Shown here: in pieces, positions 9,293-17,560 of the stretch
Layout: the number at the start of each line of letters is the position of its first letter
Numbering within the stretch: the stretch's first letter is position 1
From: Paracoccaceae bacterium
Lineage (GTDB): Bacteria; Pseudomonadota; Alphaproteobacteria; Rhodobacterales; Rhodobacteraceae
Assembly: GCA_902631295.1 (NCBI GenBank)
Contig: CACOXV010000018.1
Coordinates: 1-40,714 of the forward strand
DNA length: 40,714 nt
Direction: 5' to 3'
Made by a program: the position numbers and the translations under genes
Notes under the pieces: generated by a model
What the model was told of the DNA's origin: nothing
What the model saw: only the letters and a program-made list of their open reading frames with translations
Database searches by the model: none

Positions 9293-10600
9293 TTAGATAG
9301 GAGTAACCTTTATCGACGTTATTCTATTTGCTTTTCTCTCAATGACCTCGAAACGATAACCATGGAACCTAAATACTTGCCCGACTGTAGGTATCATCTG
9401 TGCTTCGTGCATTACTAATCCCGCTAAAGTATTTGCTTCATCGTCAGGTAATGACCAGTCATTAGCTCTGTTCAGATCTCTAATGGTAGTTGATCCCTCT
9501 AAGATATAAGAGCCATCATTCGATTGCCTGATGTCGTTCGTATCCTTCGGATCAAATTCATCAGATATTTCACCTACTATTTCTTCCAAAATGTCTTCAA
9601 GAGTAATTAAACCTTGTAGACTCCCGTATTCATCGACAACAAGTGCAAAGTGCGTTCTGCGAAGTAAAAATTGTCTCATTTGGTCATCTAGGGAGGTGGT
9701 GTCAGGCACAAAATAGGGTTCCATTGCCACATGACCAATATCAAAGCTATTCAAATTATTAATGTTTGGAGACTTTTCATTTATAACTTTATACATCTCT
9801 CTAGCTAAATCTTTAGCGTGGATTACCCCAACTATGTTGTCTGGATCATTTAGAAATACTGGTAGTCTAGTGTGAACACTTTCTAAACACTGTGTTAAAA
9901 TTTTGGTTGGTTCGTTACTTGAGTCAATCATTTCTATATTTGACCTGTGGAGCATTATCTCTTCCACAGTTCTTTCTGATAGATCTAGGGCTCCCAAGAT
10001 CAGATCTCTATCTTCCTTTTCGACAATACCTTCCGAATGGCCAAGCTGAATTGCCCCAGCAATTTCTTCACGCACAGCTAAAATATGGCTATTAGGATCT
10101 GTTTTAACACCGAAGATCCGCAAGATTAACCTTACTAAAAACCTTACAGACGCTACTATTGGCGATAAAACCCTAATTATCAAATGAATGAAACCGGCAA
10201 CCCTAGCAGCAGCTAGTTCAGCATTAGTTATGGCATAAGTTTTTGGTAGAACTTCCGCAAAGATTAGCACTAGTACAGTCATTATTAAGGTAGCAAGTGC
10301 GATACCGCTTTCTCCAAAAGCTTGAGTAAAAAGGGCTGTTGTCAGAGAGGTAGCTAAAATGTTTACTAAGTTGTTACCTAACAGAACAGACCCGATTAGT
10401 CCCTCTGTGTCTTCAGTAATTTTTAATGCTTTTTGAGCTCCTCGCGATCCCTTATCTGCATGAGTACGCAGCTTTCCACGTGAAGCGGCGGTCAGTGCCG
10501 TCTCGCTACCTGAGAATAAAGCAGAGAGGAGCAACAGGAAAAATACTGCCCCAATCGTGATCCAAAAACTTTGATCTAAAAAAGTTAAACCGCTCTCCAT
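9293..10600 (-). CDS. CNNM/CorC-family (hemolysin C-like) membrane protein
   Basis: A 435-aa inner-membrane protein of the CNNM/CorC family, linked in other bacteria to Mg2+ (and Co2+) export or homeostasis. Residues 1-160 form a DUF21 domain with about four hydrophobic segments, including the conserved SALFSGSETALTA. Two CBS domains follow at roughly residues 205-340 (MLHRSNIEMID, HFALVVDEYGSLQGL and the EEIVGEI end motif). A CorC_HlyC regulatory domain occupies about 350-430. The ATG has a strong AGGAAAAGG upstream. The old name hemolysin is misleading. The gene lies 138 bases downstream of xerD on the same strand and probably has its own promoter. Ion specificity cannot be read from the sequence. 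Confidence 0.93.
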   Translation of the reverse strand: MESGLTFLDQSFWITIGAVFFLLLLSALFSGSETALTAASRGKLRTHADKGSRGAQKALKITEDTEGLIGSVLLGNNLVNILATSLTTALFTQAFGESGIALATLIMTVLVLIFAEVLPKTYAITNAELAAARVAGFIHLIIRVLSPIVASVRFLVRLILRIFGVKTDPNSHILAVREEIAGAIQLGHSEGIVEKEDRDLILGALDLSERTVEEIMLHRSNIEMIDSSNEPTKILTQCLESVHTRLPVFLNDPDNIVGVIHAKDLAREMYKVINEKSPNINNLNSFDIGHVAMEPYFVPDTTSLDDQMRQFLLRRTHFALVVDEYGSLQGLITLEDILEEIVGEISDEFDPKDTNDIRQSNDGSYILEGSTTIRDLNRANDWSLPDDEANTLAGLVMHEAQMIPTVGQVFRFHGYRFEVIERKANRITSIKVTPI

Positions 10601-10738
10601 GCCTTTTCCTAAGTTTATTTGCTATGCGATATAAAGACGCCGTTATATAAAATTATCCAAAAAATTAAAATAGATTATAAAAGAATATTAAATTTTAAAA
10701 TCAATTCTCAATGTTTATCCCTGCATTCTAATTAATAA

Positions 10739-11665
10739 TTATTTTTTGGATAGTGGATGGTGATTGAAAACCAAATCGTTTAGCCGTTCGTCTACAACAT
10801 GAGTATATATTTCAGTAGTACCCAAATCTGAATGGCCTAGTAGAGTTTGTATTACTCGCAAATCTGCTCCATTGGCGAGAAGGTGTGTTGCAAACGCATG
10901 TCTAATCACATGTGGACTGACCTTGTTCTGATCAATTCCGGCAAGAGTTGCCCACTTCTTTAGTTTCTTAAATAACCATTGACGACTTAAATAGCCACTT
11001 TTGCTATTAGATGGAAATAAATATTTTGAATTAGGGTTGTAATTCCGTTTTTTTACTGCAGTCAGTAAAATTTTACGTTCTTCTATCCATATTTTAATGG
11101 AAGAGCGTGCTAGTTTTGATAAAGGAACCAGACGTTCTTTTGATCCCTTCCCAGATACAAGGACCATATTGGGACTTCCCTTTACAGCGTCTAGTGGGAG
11201 CGACATCATTTCTGAAACACGCATTCCAGTAGCATACAAAAGCGTCATCAAACAAATATTCCGAGATCTTAAACTTTTATTTTTTGCTTCTTCCCCAGCG
11301 GCTTTTAGTAGTCTCTCTATAACCTCTATTGTTACCGATTGAGGAAGTTTTTTTGATCTGCCTGGGCTCGATATCTGTAGAGCTGGATTTGCGCGGGCCC
11401 ACCCTTCTTCGACGGCAAATCGATAGAATTGTTTGATTGCTGATAAATGACGGGCGCGGCTTCCAATTGAAAGCCCACAATTTTTGAGGTTAACTAAGTA
11501 TAGCTCAATGTGCGATAATTCCGCGTCAAAAATTTGAACTTTGCAAGAAGATATCCAATCAAAATATCTTGTTAAGTCATGGTTGTAAGACTTTATCGTA
11601 TTTTCTGATGCGTCAGTCTCTACGGTTTTTGCTTCCAAAAAGGTAAAAATAAGATCTTTGCTCAT
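10739..11665 (-). CDS. xerD: Site-specific tyrosine recombinase XerD
   Basis: Resolves chromosome dimers at dif together with XerC. The 308-aa protein has an N-terminal SAM-like core-binding domain (about residues 1-90) and a catalytic domain with all expected residues: Arg149 in ATGMRVSE, Lys173, His252 and Arg255 in HVIRHAFATHLL, His278 in LLGHSDLGTT, and nucleophile Tyr287 in IYTHV. Length and the absence of phage-like extensions favour a housekeeping Xer over an integrase. Its ATG directly follows the TAA of the 506-aa gene with no gap, so translation is probably coupled. XerD rather than XerC is chosen from gene order beside aroK/aroB, which I recall from other alphaproteobacteria. No dif site was found in the window. 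Confidence 0.92.
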   Translation of the reverse strand: MSKDLIFTFLEAKTVETDASENTIKSYNHDLTRYFDWISSCKVQIFDAELSHIELYLVNLKNCGLSIGSRARHLSAIKQFYRFAVEEGWARANPALQISSPGRSKKLPQSVTIEVIERLLKAAGEEAKNKSLRSRNICLMTLLYATGMRVSEMMSLPLDAVKGSPNMVLVSGKGSKERLVPLSKLARSSIKIWIEERKILLTAVKKRNYNPNSKYLFPSNSKSGYLSRQWLFKKLKKWATLAGIDQNKVSPHVIRHAFATHLLANGADLRVIQTLLGHSDLGTTEIYTHVVDERLNDLVFNHHPLSKK

Positions 11666-13186
11666 TTAAGTTTCACTCAATACTAACCATAGTGCAGTGC
11701 GCTGCGACACTCTTTCTAGGCCAACATGCCGAAGTGTGGATATCGACTCGAGTAAGTCTTGCATATCACCAGCTATACCACGCTCTAGTTGTATAAGAGC
11801 ATTTAATATAACTTCTCCTAATTTTCCATCTGCAAGTTGTAATCTTGCATAACTGGGTACTCTCGGGCGATAAAATGCATCCAAAAGAGTCTTTTCAAGA
11901 ATTGTCGTAGGCGTGATAAACTGTGCCTCATGGTTCGTGAATGCAAATACAATCGGATCTAACGCATTAATTGCCACGGAATTTGAAATCATCACATCAT
12001 AGCTTGAGGAAAGCATTCCAATTTTAATAGCCATAATCTCTGAACTTGGGGTAAGTTCAACGTCCAACAGTCTTGGAGTGAATACTTCGGCAAAAATTGA
12101 AGAGGTTGGAGAATATTGAAATAATTGCCAAGCATTCTTAAGTGCCAGCTCCAATTCTTTAGTACTGTTTGGAAGTGAAAGAGCTTTATCGAGATGTTGT
12201 ATGGCCCTGACTCTTTCCCAAATGCCCTCAGAGGACGGCGGATCGTAAGCCGTAAATATTCCCAAGAATCTATTTGCATCAATAACACCATTTTTTGCTA
12301 GCCTTTCAGCGGCTATAAGTTGTGCGTACCATCCATTATCGCCGGATAAATCACCAAAAATAAAAGCGTTACCTAAATTTTCTCGAAAAATGTGGTAGCC
12401 TAGTGTTTCGTATAATCTAAACTCTAATGGACTTAGGTCTATTTCGTTTAGAGTTACAAGCTTTTCTGAGGGTTCTTCAATTTCCAAAAATTCACCCAAT
12501 AGCAATAGAGTAGAGGTCTCAATACTGTTGAGCGCTTTCGATGTGTTGTATATCAGCGATGCGGTAAGCCAATCACCCTCAAGTGCATGGCAGTAAATTC
12601 GATCAGCGTCATTCTGATAGTTGGCGCCAAGATCTAATACTTGCTTACAAGCGGGATCGTACTGACTACCAAGAAGTGAGGCTTCAAAGAGTTTGGGCAC
12701 GAGCTTTGGTGGTAATGGCGAAGCTCTTTCTAAAAGTGCTATCGCAGGATCAATCGCTCCTGCTTCGATCAAAATCGATATTCGTTCAGATAAGAACTCT
12801 TCCGCACTATCTGTTGTCAACGGTGCCTCTGCCTCCGCTAAAAGCATTTGAAACAGTAACTTCTGAACTGCTGGACAAGTTGGTGAGCCCAGATTGTGTA
12901 ATAGCCCTAACAAATCGTCAGCTTGGCTCTCCTTCCACAAACTAGTTGGAAAACCTGTGACTGTTGGCGGCAATAAACCAACGGAGCTACGTTTTATATC
13001 ATCCAATTTGGTTACCTCAATTTCGGGTAGGTTGGATTGATTAACAGAGACTCGATTGAGAGAATTAGTTATAATTGGGTAATTATATTGGTATAAATTA
13101 TATTCGAGAAATTTTGATGAAGCAGTCTCGGCAAACCCTGCTGCAGCAGCAATAAATGTAAAAATTAAGGTGGCTTTAGTCCTCAT
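11666..13186 (-). CDS. Exported alpha-helical protein of unknown function
   Basis: A 506-aa protein without a function I can name. Residues 1-20 form a signal peptide (MRTKATLIFTFIAAAAGFAE), so it is probably periplasmic. The rest is predicted mostly helical, with many short leucine/alanine-rich amphipathic segments (for example residues 90-165 and 290-360), like a TPR or similar solenoid. There are three cysteines (in CPAV, ACKQ and YCHA). The ATG has GGAG upstream. The gene overlaps the end of a 49-aa membrane-protein gene by 11 bases and abuts xerD. I recall an exported protein of this size in this place in other Rhodobacterales, but the role is undescribed to my knowledge. Adaptor or scaffold function is a guess from the fold type. 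Confidence 0.85.
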   Translation of the reverse strand: MRTKATLIFTFIAAAAGFAETASSKFLEYNLYQYNYPIITNSLNRVSVNQSNLPEIEVTKLDDIKRSSVGLLPPTVTGFPTSLWKESQADDLLGLLHNLGSPTCPAVQKLLFQMLLAEAEAPLTTDSAEEFLSERISILIEAGAIDPAIALLERASPLPPKLVPKLFEASLLGSQYDPACKQVLDLGANYQNDADRIYCHALEGDWLTASLIYNTSKALNSIETSTLLLLGEFLEIEEPSEKLVTLNEIDLSPLEFRLYETLGYHIFRENLGNAFIFGDLSGDNGWYAQLIAAERLAKNGVIDANRFLGIFTAYDPPSSEGIWERVRAIQHLDKALSLPNSTKELELALKNAWQLFQYSPTSSIFAEVFTPRLLDVELTPSSEIMAIKIGMLSSSYDVMISNSVAINALDPIVFAFTNHEAQFITPTTILEKTLLDAFYRPRVPSYARLQLADGKLGEVILNALIQLERGIAGDMQDLLESISTLRHVGLERVSQRTALWLVLSET

Positions 13187-13325
13187 GAAGCTCCACGGGT
13201 ATAATTATGGTTTTTTCTTCTGGGGTGAAATCAAATCCCAAAAAAGGTCCAATATAGGCAAAAATAATTAATGCTACCGTTCCTGCAGCTGTAAAATAGA
13301 ATAGCCACTTAACAATTTTACCCAT
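13176..13325 (-). CDS. Small single-pass membrane protein (49 aa)
   Basis: A short gene translated by hand from the minus strand. It starts with MGKIVKWLFYFTAAG, has one hydrophobic helix (about residues 6-30) and ends with an acidic/polar tail containing TPEEK and VELHED. CAGGA lies about seven bases upstream of the ATG, a good ribosome site. The stop lies 11 bases inside the 506-aa gene, so the two are probably translationally coupled and co-transcribed with xerD. The basic N-terminus and acidic C-terminus suggest N-in, C-out topology, placing the tail in the periplasm beside the exported 506-aa protein. No function is known to me. A partner or anchor role for the 506-aa protein is inferred only from the coupling. 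Confidence 0.75.
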   Translation of the reverse strand: MGKIVKWLFYFTAAGTVALIIFAYIGPFLGFDFTPEEKTIIIPVELHED

Positions 13326-13355
13326 ATTTTTATCCTGTTATTTCACATTATTGAA

Positions 13356-13395
13356 TTTGTTACTGAATGTATTGTCAAGTTCATCTAGTAACAAA
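13356..13395. promoter_or_regulatory. Inverted repeat in the divergent spacer before aroK
   Basis: TTTGTTACT (13356-13364) and AGTAACAAA (13387-13395) are perfect 9-base inverted arms separated by 22 bases, about three helical turns centre to centre. Between them, on the minus strand, lies TTGACA (13378-13373), a possible -35 box for the 49-aa/506-aa/xerD unit, although no good -10 follows. The arms repeat the half-site seen upstream of glk at 6191-6236. A binding site for a regulator controlling one or both divergent units is possible. Such repeats also arise by chance in AT-rich spacers. Confidence 0.4.
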
Positions 13396-13436
13396 CAGTC
13401 ATTGAAATTTGAACCTAGTTTCTTGATAAAGGAATA

Positions 13437-13979
13437 ATGACAAAAAAATTAAAAAAAACTATCGCCTTTATTGGTATGATGGGAGCAGGAAAGACCGCTG
13501 TAGGAAAAGTAGTTGCCTCAAAGTTGGGTGTTCCATTTCTTGACGCTGATACTGAGATTGAAAAGGCGGCAAATATGTCAATTCAGGAAATTTTTATCCG
13601 TGATGGAGAAGAGTTTTTCAGAGAAAGAGAAGCACAAGTAATTCTGCGCTTGATGAAGGGCTCACCGACCATTCTATCCACGGGTGGAGGAGCTTTTATT
13701 CAGAAAGCTAATAGACAGGCAATAAACCGACTTGGTGTTTCGATATGGTTAGATGTCGAGGTGGATTTACTGTGGTCGCGAGTAAAAAATAAGGATACTA
13801 GGCCTCTGCTAAAATCTATAAATCCCTATGGGACTTTGAAAAAGCTTCATCTCGAACGGCAGCCCATATATAAAAAAGCTGACATATCAGTTAAAGCCTC
13901 CTCGCGCTACACAGTGGAGGATATGGCCCAAAAAGTAATTGATAGGCTGCAGTTACATCCAAACTTGTTTGAGGAATAA
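13437..13979 (+). CDS. aroK: Shikimate kinase
   Basis: Phosphorylates shikimate to shikimate-3-phosphate in aromatic amino acid synthesis. The 180-aa P-loop kinase has Walker A GMMGAGKTAVGK at residues 13-24, the shikimate-binding DADTEIE segment and the arginine of FFREREAQ. STGGGAF carries the glycine-rich shikimate loop, and the lid region NKDTRPLL contains the ATP-binding arginine. The ATG has AAAGGA four bases upstream. aroB begins four bases after the stop, and the last codons of aroK (GAGGA) provide its ribosome site, so the pair is co-translated. The upstream spacer is shared with the divergent 49-aa/506-aa/xerD unit. Confidence 0.96.
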   Translation: MTKKLKKTIAFIGMMGAGKTAVGKVVASKLGVPFLDADTEIEKAANMSIQEIFIRDGEEFFREREAQVILRLMKGSPTILSTGGGAFIQKANRQAINRLGVSIWLDVEVDLLWSRVKNKDTRPLLKSINPYGTLKKLHLERQPIYKKADISVKASSRYTVEDMAQKVIDRLQLHPNLFEE

Positions 13980-13983
13980 TTTG

Positions 13984-15090
13984 ATGCAAAAGGTAAGAGT
14001 TGAGCTAGAAAAACGCTCCTACGATATTATAATTGGTAATGGTTTAATAAAAAACTCTGCACCAATAATTACACCATTCTTATCGCAAAATCGTGTCGTT
14101 GTAATTACAGACCAGAATGTTGCGCCCTTACATTTACGCTCTTTTGAGAGTTCACTGAAATTAGTGGGAGTATCGGTTTCCTCTTTAGTCCTTCCTAGTG
14201 GAGAAAGTACAAAATCTTGGAAGTATGCTATCCGAGTTGTAGAATGGATTTTAGAACAAAAAGTGGAGCGTAACGATTTGGTGATTGCGCTAGGTGGTGG
14301 CGTAATCGGCGATTTAGTTGGTTTTGCCGCAGCAATCGTAAGGCGCGGAGTACGATTTGCTCAAATTCCTACCTCCTTGCTGGCTCAAGTCGATAGCTCT
14401 ATTGGCGGAAAAACAGGTATTAATGTGAGTTTTGGCAAAAATTTAGTTGGTGCATTCCATCAGCCAGTCTTTGTCCTTGCAGATACTGAAGCATTAGGCA
14501 CACTTCCTGATCGTGACTTTTTATCTGGTTACGGTGAGGTGGTTAAATACGGATTACTTGGGGATGAGGATTTTTTTTGCTGGTTGGAAGAAAACGCTTA
14601 CGCATTAATTAATGGTAATGTTGAACTTCGCATTGAAGCTATTAAACGATCCTGTCAAATAAAGGCTAGAATTGTCGAAAATGATGAGCTAGAGCATGGT
14701 GACCGTGCACTCTTAAATCTTGGACATACCTTTTGTCACGCGTTGGAAGCCGTAACAAACTATAGTGACATATTGTTACATGGAGAGGGTGTTGCAATCG
14801 GTTGTAATTTAGCGTTTGATGTATCTACTAGACTTGGATTGTGCTCGCAGGAGGTCCTAAGTCGGGTTAGAGACCATTACAAATCTATAAATATTGCTAC
14901 TGATATTTCCCAAATAAATGGTTTTGTAGGAGATACAGAAAGAATTTATGATTTAATGGCTCAAGACAAAAAAGTTGTTAATGGAGTGATCCGGTTCATT
15001 TTGGCTAGCGACATAGGAAAAGCTATGGTGCAAGAGAATGTAAGTAAAGATTTGATCATTGAGGTACTGCAGGACTCTTTGGAACGTTAA
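13984..15090 (+). CDS. aroB: 3-dehydroquinate synthase
   Basis: Converts DAHP to 3-dehydroquinate with NAD+ and a divalent metal, the second shikimate-pathway step. The 368-aa protein has the NAD-binding core (LPSGESTKSW, ALGGGVIGDLVGFAA), the long substrate-site stretch from IPTSLLAQVDSSIGGKTGIN to NLVGAFHQP, and metal ligands in SGYGEVVKYGL, LNLGHTFCHALE and LLHGEGVAIG. The frame is open back to 13939, but the ATG at 13984 is chosen. It matches the family's start, leaves aroK unoverlapped and has GAGGA nine bases upstream. It converges with ssb, with only seven bases between the stops and no hairpin there. Confidence 0.96.
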   Translation: MQKVRVELEKRSYDIIIGNGLIKNSAPIITPFLSQNRVVVITDQNVAPLHLRSFESSLKLVGVSVSSLVLPSGESTKSWKYAIRVVEWILEQKVERNDLVIALGGGVIGDLVGFAAAIVRRGVRFAQIPTSLLAQVDSSIGGKTGINVSFGKNLVGAFHQPVFVLADTEALGTLPDRDFLSGYGEVVKYGLLGDEDFFCWLEENAYALINGNVELRIEAIKRSCQIKARIVENDELEHGDRALLNLGHTFCHALEAVTNYSDILLHGEGVAIGCNLAFDVSTRLGLCSQEVLSRVRDHYKSINIATDISQINGFVGDTERIYDLMAQDKKVVNGVIRFILASDIGKAMVQENVSKDLIIEVLQDSLER

Positions 15091-15097
15091 TAAAGTG

Positions 15098-15577
15098 TTA
15101 AAATGGAATTTCGTCATCCATATCATTAGACGAAAAATTTTCTTGGTCACTATTTGAAAATTCACTATTTTGAGATGTATTTTGTAACTGTGAATTATCC
15201 GAGCCGTGTAGATCAGAGCTAGAGTTTCTGCTGTCTAACATTGTAAGTTCGCCTCTGTATGGCCTTAAAACTACTTCGGTAGTGTAACGATCATTTCCTG
15301 TTTGATCTTGCCATTTGCGTGTTTCCAGCTGCCCCTCTACGTAAACTTTAGAACCTTTTTTAAGATATTGTTCTGCTACACGGACAAGAGCTTCGTTTGT
15401 AATTGAAACATTGTGCCATTCAGTCCGTTCTCGTCTCTCACCAGTATTTCGGTCTTTCCAGTTCTCGGATGTGGCGATACTAAAGTTTGCAACTTTTCCT
15501 CCATTTGGAAAGTTTCGGACTTCTGGATCACGACCTAAATTTCCGAGTAGAATTACCTTATTTACTGACCCTGCCAT
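15098..15577 (-). CDS. ssb: Single-stranded DNA-binding protein
   Basis: Coats single-stranded DNA in replication, recombination and repair. Of 159 aa, residues 1-112 form the OB fold, starting [20 protein letters not shown] and including TEWHNVSI and [12 protein letters not shown] flexible Ser/Asn/Gln-rich linker follows. The C-terminal tip DMDDEIPF is the acidic protein-interaction tail that docks partner enzymes. The length is typical. The 158-base spacer to the TPR gene holds divergent promoters. I looked for an alphaproteobacterial LexA box there and found none. Confidence 0.97.
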   Translation of the reverse strand: MAGSVNKVILLGNLGRDPEVRNFPNGGKVANFSIATSENWKDRNTGERRERTEWHNVSITNEALVRVAEQYLKKGSKVYVEGQLETRKWQDQTGNDRYTTEVVLRPYRGELTMLDSRNSSSDLHGSDNSQLQNTSQNSEFSNSDQENFSSNDMDDEIPF

Positions 15578-15735
15578 AATACTTACCTTTCTGATCCAAA
15601 TAAGAAAAATAGTACAGCATTTCCAAGTGAGAATGAAAGCGTAAAATTGATCAATCAGTATTTTCCATTCGATCTTTTTGGTCGACGCTTTCGACTTTCA
15701 CTTGCTACCAAGATTTAGAGAGCTATTTATCGTGT

Positions 15736-16284
15736 ATGAAAAAAAGTATTATAATTTGTTCCGGCTGTATTTGGCTAGTGATAGCGTCTATATTAAATGC
15801 GAGCTCTGCAACACAAAAACTTTTAGACCAACTTGAGCTTGCGCAGTCCATGGATGAAGCGGGTCCAATTGTCGATAAGCTTTGGAGACACTGGACTGGT
15901 GCTCATAAGAATAGTGATGAAGAGGCTTTGATGGCTGAGGGTTTAGTCGCGATGTCAGAAGGAAACTTGGATCGAGCTGAAAATATTTTTACAAAATTAA
16001 TAGAAGTAAACCCAAATTTTACTGAGGCTTGGAACAAAAGGGCAACCCTTCGTTTCATGTTATGGGACTTTGAAGGTTCGCTCAAGGATGTCGAAAAGGT
16101 TCTTACTCTGGAACCGAGACATTTTGGTGCGTTATCCGGTCTTGGCATGATACACCTTCGGTTGGGGGATCCCGAAAGAGCTCTCAAAGCATACGAAGAC
16201 TTAGTAAATATTTTTCCGAGTAATGCTGATGCAGCTCAAAAGATTATTACGCTTAAAAACTATTTAGGCATAAATACACTTTAG
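15736..16284 (+). CDS. Exported TPR-repeat protein
   Basis: A 182-aa protein with an N-terminal hydrophobic signal (about residues 1-26: KK, then a long Ile/Val/Leu core ending near NASSA), so probably periplasmic. A cysteine in the core (CSGCIW) does not fit a clean lipobox. Residues 63-170 form about three tetratricopeptide repeats, with the expected W/L-G-Y/F-A-P spacing (GNLDRAENIFTKLIEVNP, WDFEGSLKDVEKVLTLEP, GDPERALKAYEDLVNIFP). TPR proteins scaffold other proteins; the partner cannot be read here. The ribosome site is weak. It runs divergently from ssb and 58 bases ahead of an MFS gene. Confidence 0.85.
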   Translation: MKKSIIICSGCIWLVIASILNASSATQKLLDQLELAQSMDEAGPIVDKLWRHWTGAHKNSDEEALMAEGLVAMSEGNLDRAENIFTKLIEVNPNFTEAWNKRATLRFMLWDFEGSLKDVEKVLTLEPRHFGALSGLGMIHLRLGDPERALKAYEDLVNIFPSNADAAQKIITLKNYLGINTL

Positions 16285-16342
16285 TTCTCGATACATTTAT
16301 GACATCTCTCATTATTAGAAATAGTGTGGCAATAGAATAAAT

Positions 16343-17521
16343 GTGAATAATCCAAAAATAATAAATACGATTAAGAGAAACCCTCAGCAAATAGTTTTTG
16401 TGGGTTTCTTTATTTATGCATTTTCCCTAGGTGCAATGTTTCCTCGTTTGGATGATATTCAAACTTCTTTAGAGATTGATAAAGTCGAATTGGGTTTGTT
16501 GCTTCTTTGCATTCCTCTTGGACTTCAGGTCACACTTTTATTCGCCGATAGGTTAGTTAGAGCCATTTCATTAAAAAATATTGTTTGTTTAGGTATCCCA
16601 TCAATTTGCTTTACGCAATTTGCAGCAGTTGCAGTAAATCAAATCGCACTTTTTGCTTTTTTTCTGATCATATGTGGTGCCTTTGTGGCTGTAGTGGAAG
16701 TAGCGATTAATCTTGAGGCTGATCGAGTTGAGCATGCTTTGGGCAGCCGTATCATGAATAGAAGTCACGCTTTTTGGTCAATTGGATTTTTTTCCGCCGC
16801 CGTAGTTGGGGCTTTATTTTCTCAATTTAAATTGATGTTAGAAATTCATTTTTTATTAATTTGTGTAATAGCTTTTCTTATATCAAAAATAATTTTTGCG
16901 GATTATAACGTTGCTTCTCCAAGGCACACTAATGTTACAAAGATTAAAAGGTTTTCACTTCCAACTGGCCCTATTTTTGTGATGGTCCTATTCACCATGT
17001 CAGCAATGCTGGTAGAGGGTGCTAGTATTGACTGGTCAGTAATATTTATGAGGGAGATACATTCTGCTTCTCCTTTTATTTCTGGCTTTTCTCTCGCTAT
17101 GGCTGCTTTTTCTCAAGCTTGGGTAAGATTTTTTGGTGATAATTTACTTAATAAATTTGGACCCATTTTGATAAGCGTTGCGAGCCTGTTTTTCATGTTC
17201 TTAGGCATATTTTTAGTCGTTTTATCAAACTCAAGTACATTGGCAATATTGGGGTTCTTATTTATGGGGGCTGGTAGTGCGGTAATTTTCCCGATGGCCA
17301 TTTCAATAGCTGCTTCCAGAAGTGATCGTCCGGCAGAAACGAATGTGGCATCTCTTACCCAGTTTGCCTTTGGAATGTTTCTTTTAGGACCTCCCATTCT
17401 TGGCTTTATTGGAGAGGCATATAGTCTCAGATGGTCTTTTTCCCTTTGTATTCCTTTACTAATTTTAAGCTGTCTAATGCTTCTTATTATGATTAAGAAA
17501 GAGCCATACTTTTCGAAGTAA
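16343..17521 (+). CDS. MFS transporter, YbjJ-like
   Basis: A 392-aa inner-membrane protein with about 12 hydrophobic segments. The N-terminal GAMFPRLDDIQTSLEID and the mid-protein GASIDWSVIFMRE resemble the YbjJ subfamily of major facilitators (consensus near P.IQ..L.. and ..DWS..Y.RD). Substrates of that group are poorly defined. The start is GTG at 16343, since an in-frame TAG lies at 16322-16324 and the ATG at 16341 is followed at once by a stop. No clear ribosome site is visible, so the start is uncertain. The acetoacetyl-CoA synthetase gene begins 39 bases downstream. A shared operon is possible, so uptake of a small organic acid would fit, but this is a guess. Confidence 0.82.
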   Translation: MNNPKIINTIKRNPQQIVFVGFFIYAFSLGAMFPRLDDIQTSLEIDKVELGLLLLCIPLGLQVTLLFADRLVRAISLKNIVCLGIPSICFTQFAAVAVNQIALFAFFLIICGAFVAVVEVAINLEADRVEHALGSRIMNRSHAFWSIGFFSAAVVGALFSQFKLMLEIHFLLICVIAFLISKIIFADYNVASPRHTNVTKIKRFSLPTGPIFVMVLFTMSAMLVEGASIDWSVIFMREIHSASPFISGFSLAMAAFSQAWVRFFGDNLLNKFGPILISVASLFFMFLGIFLVVLSNSSTLAILGFLFMGAGSAVIFPMAISIAASRSDRPAETNVASLTQFAFGMFLLGPPILGFIGEAYSLRWSFSLCIPLLILSCLMLLIMIKKEPYFSK

Positions 17522-17560
17522 TTTGTTTTTATTGGATGTTATAATGGAGGTATACATAAA

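Noticed and set aside
10601-10738. dif-like site or promoter between xerD and the CorC-family gene
   Set aside because: No 28-base dif-like arrangement is visible. A TTGATT/TATAAT pair on the minus strand (10704-10674) has a 19-base spacer, too long to call.
15578-15735. Possible LexA box or strong palindrome upstream of ssb
   Set aside because: No GTTC repeat is present. The only symmetry (GTCG...CGAC) has a 4-base arm and is expected by chance.
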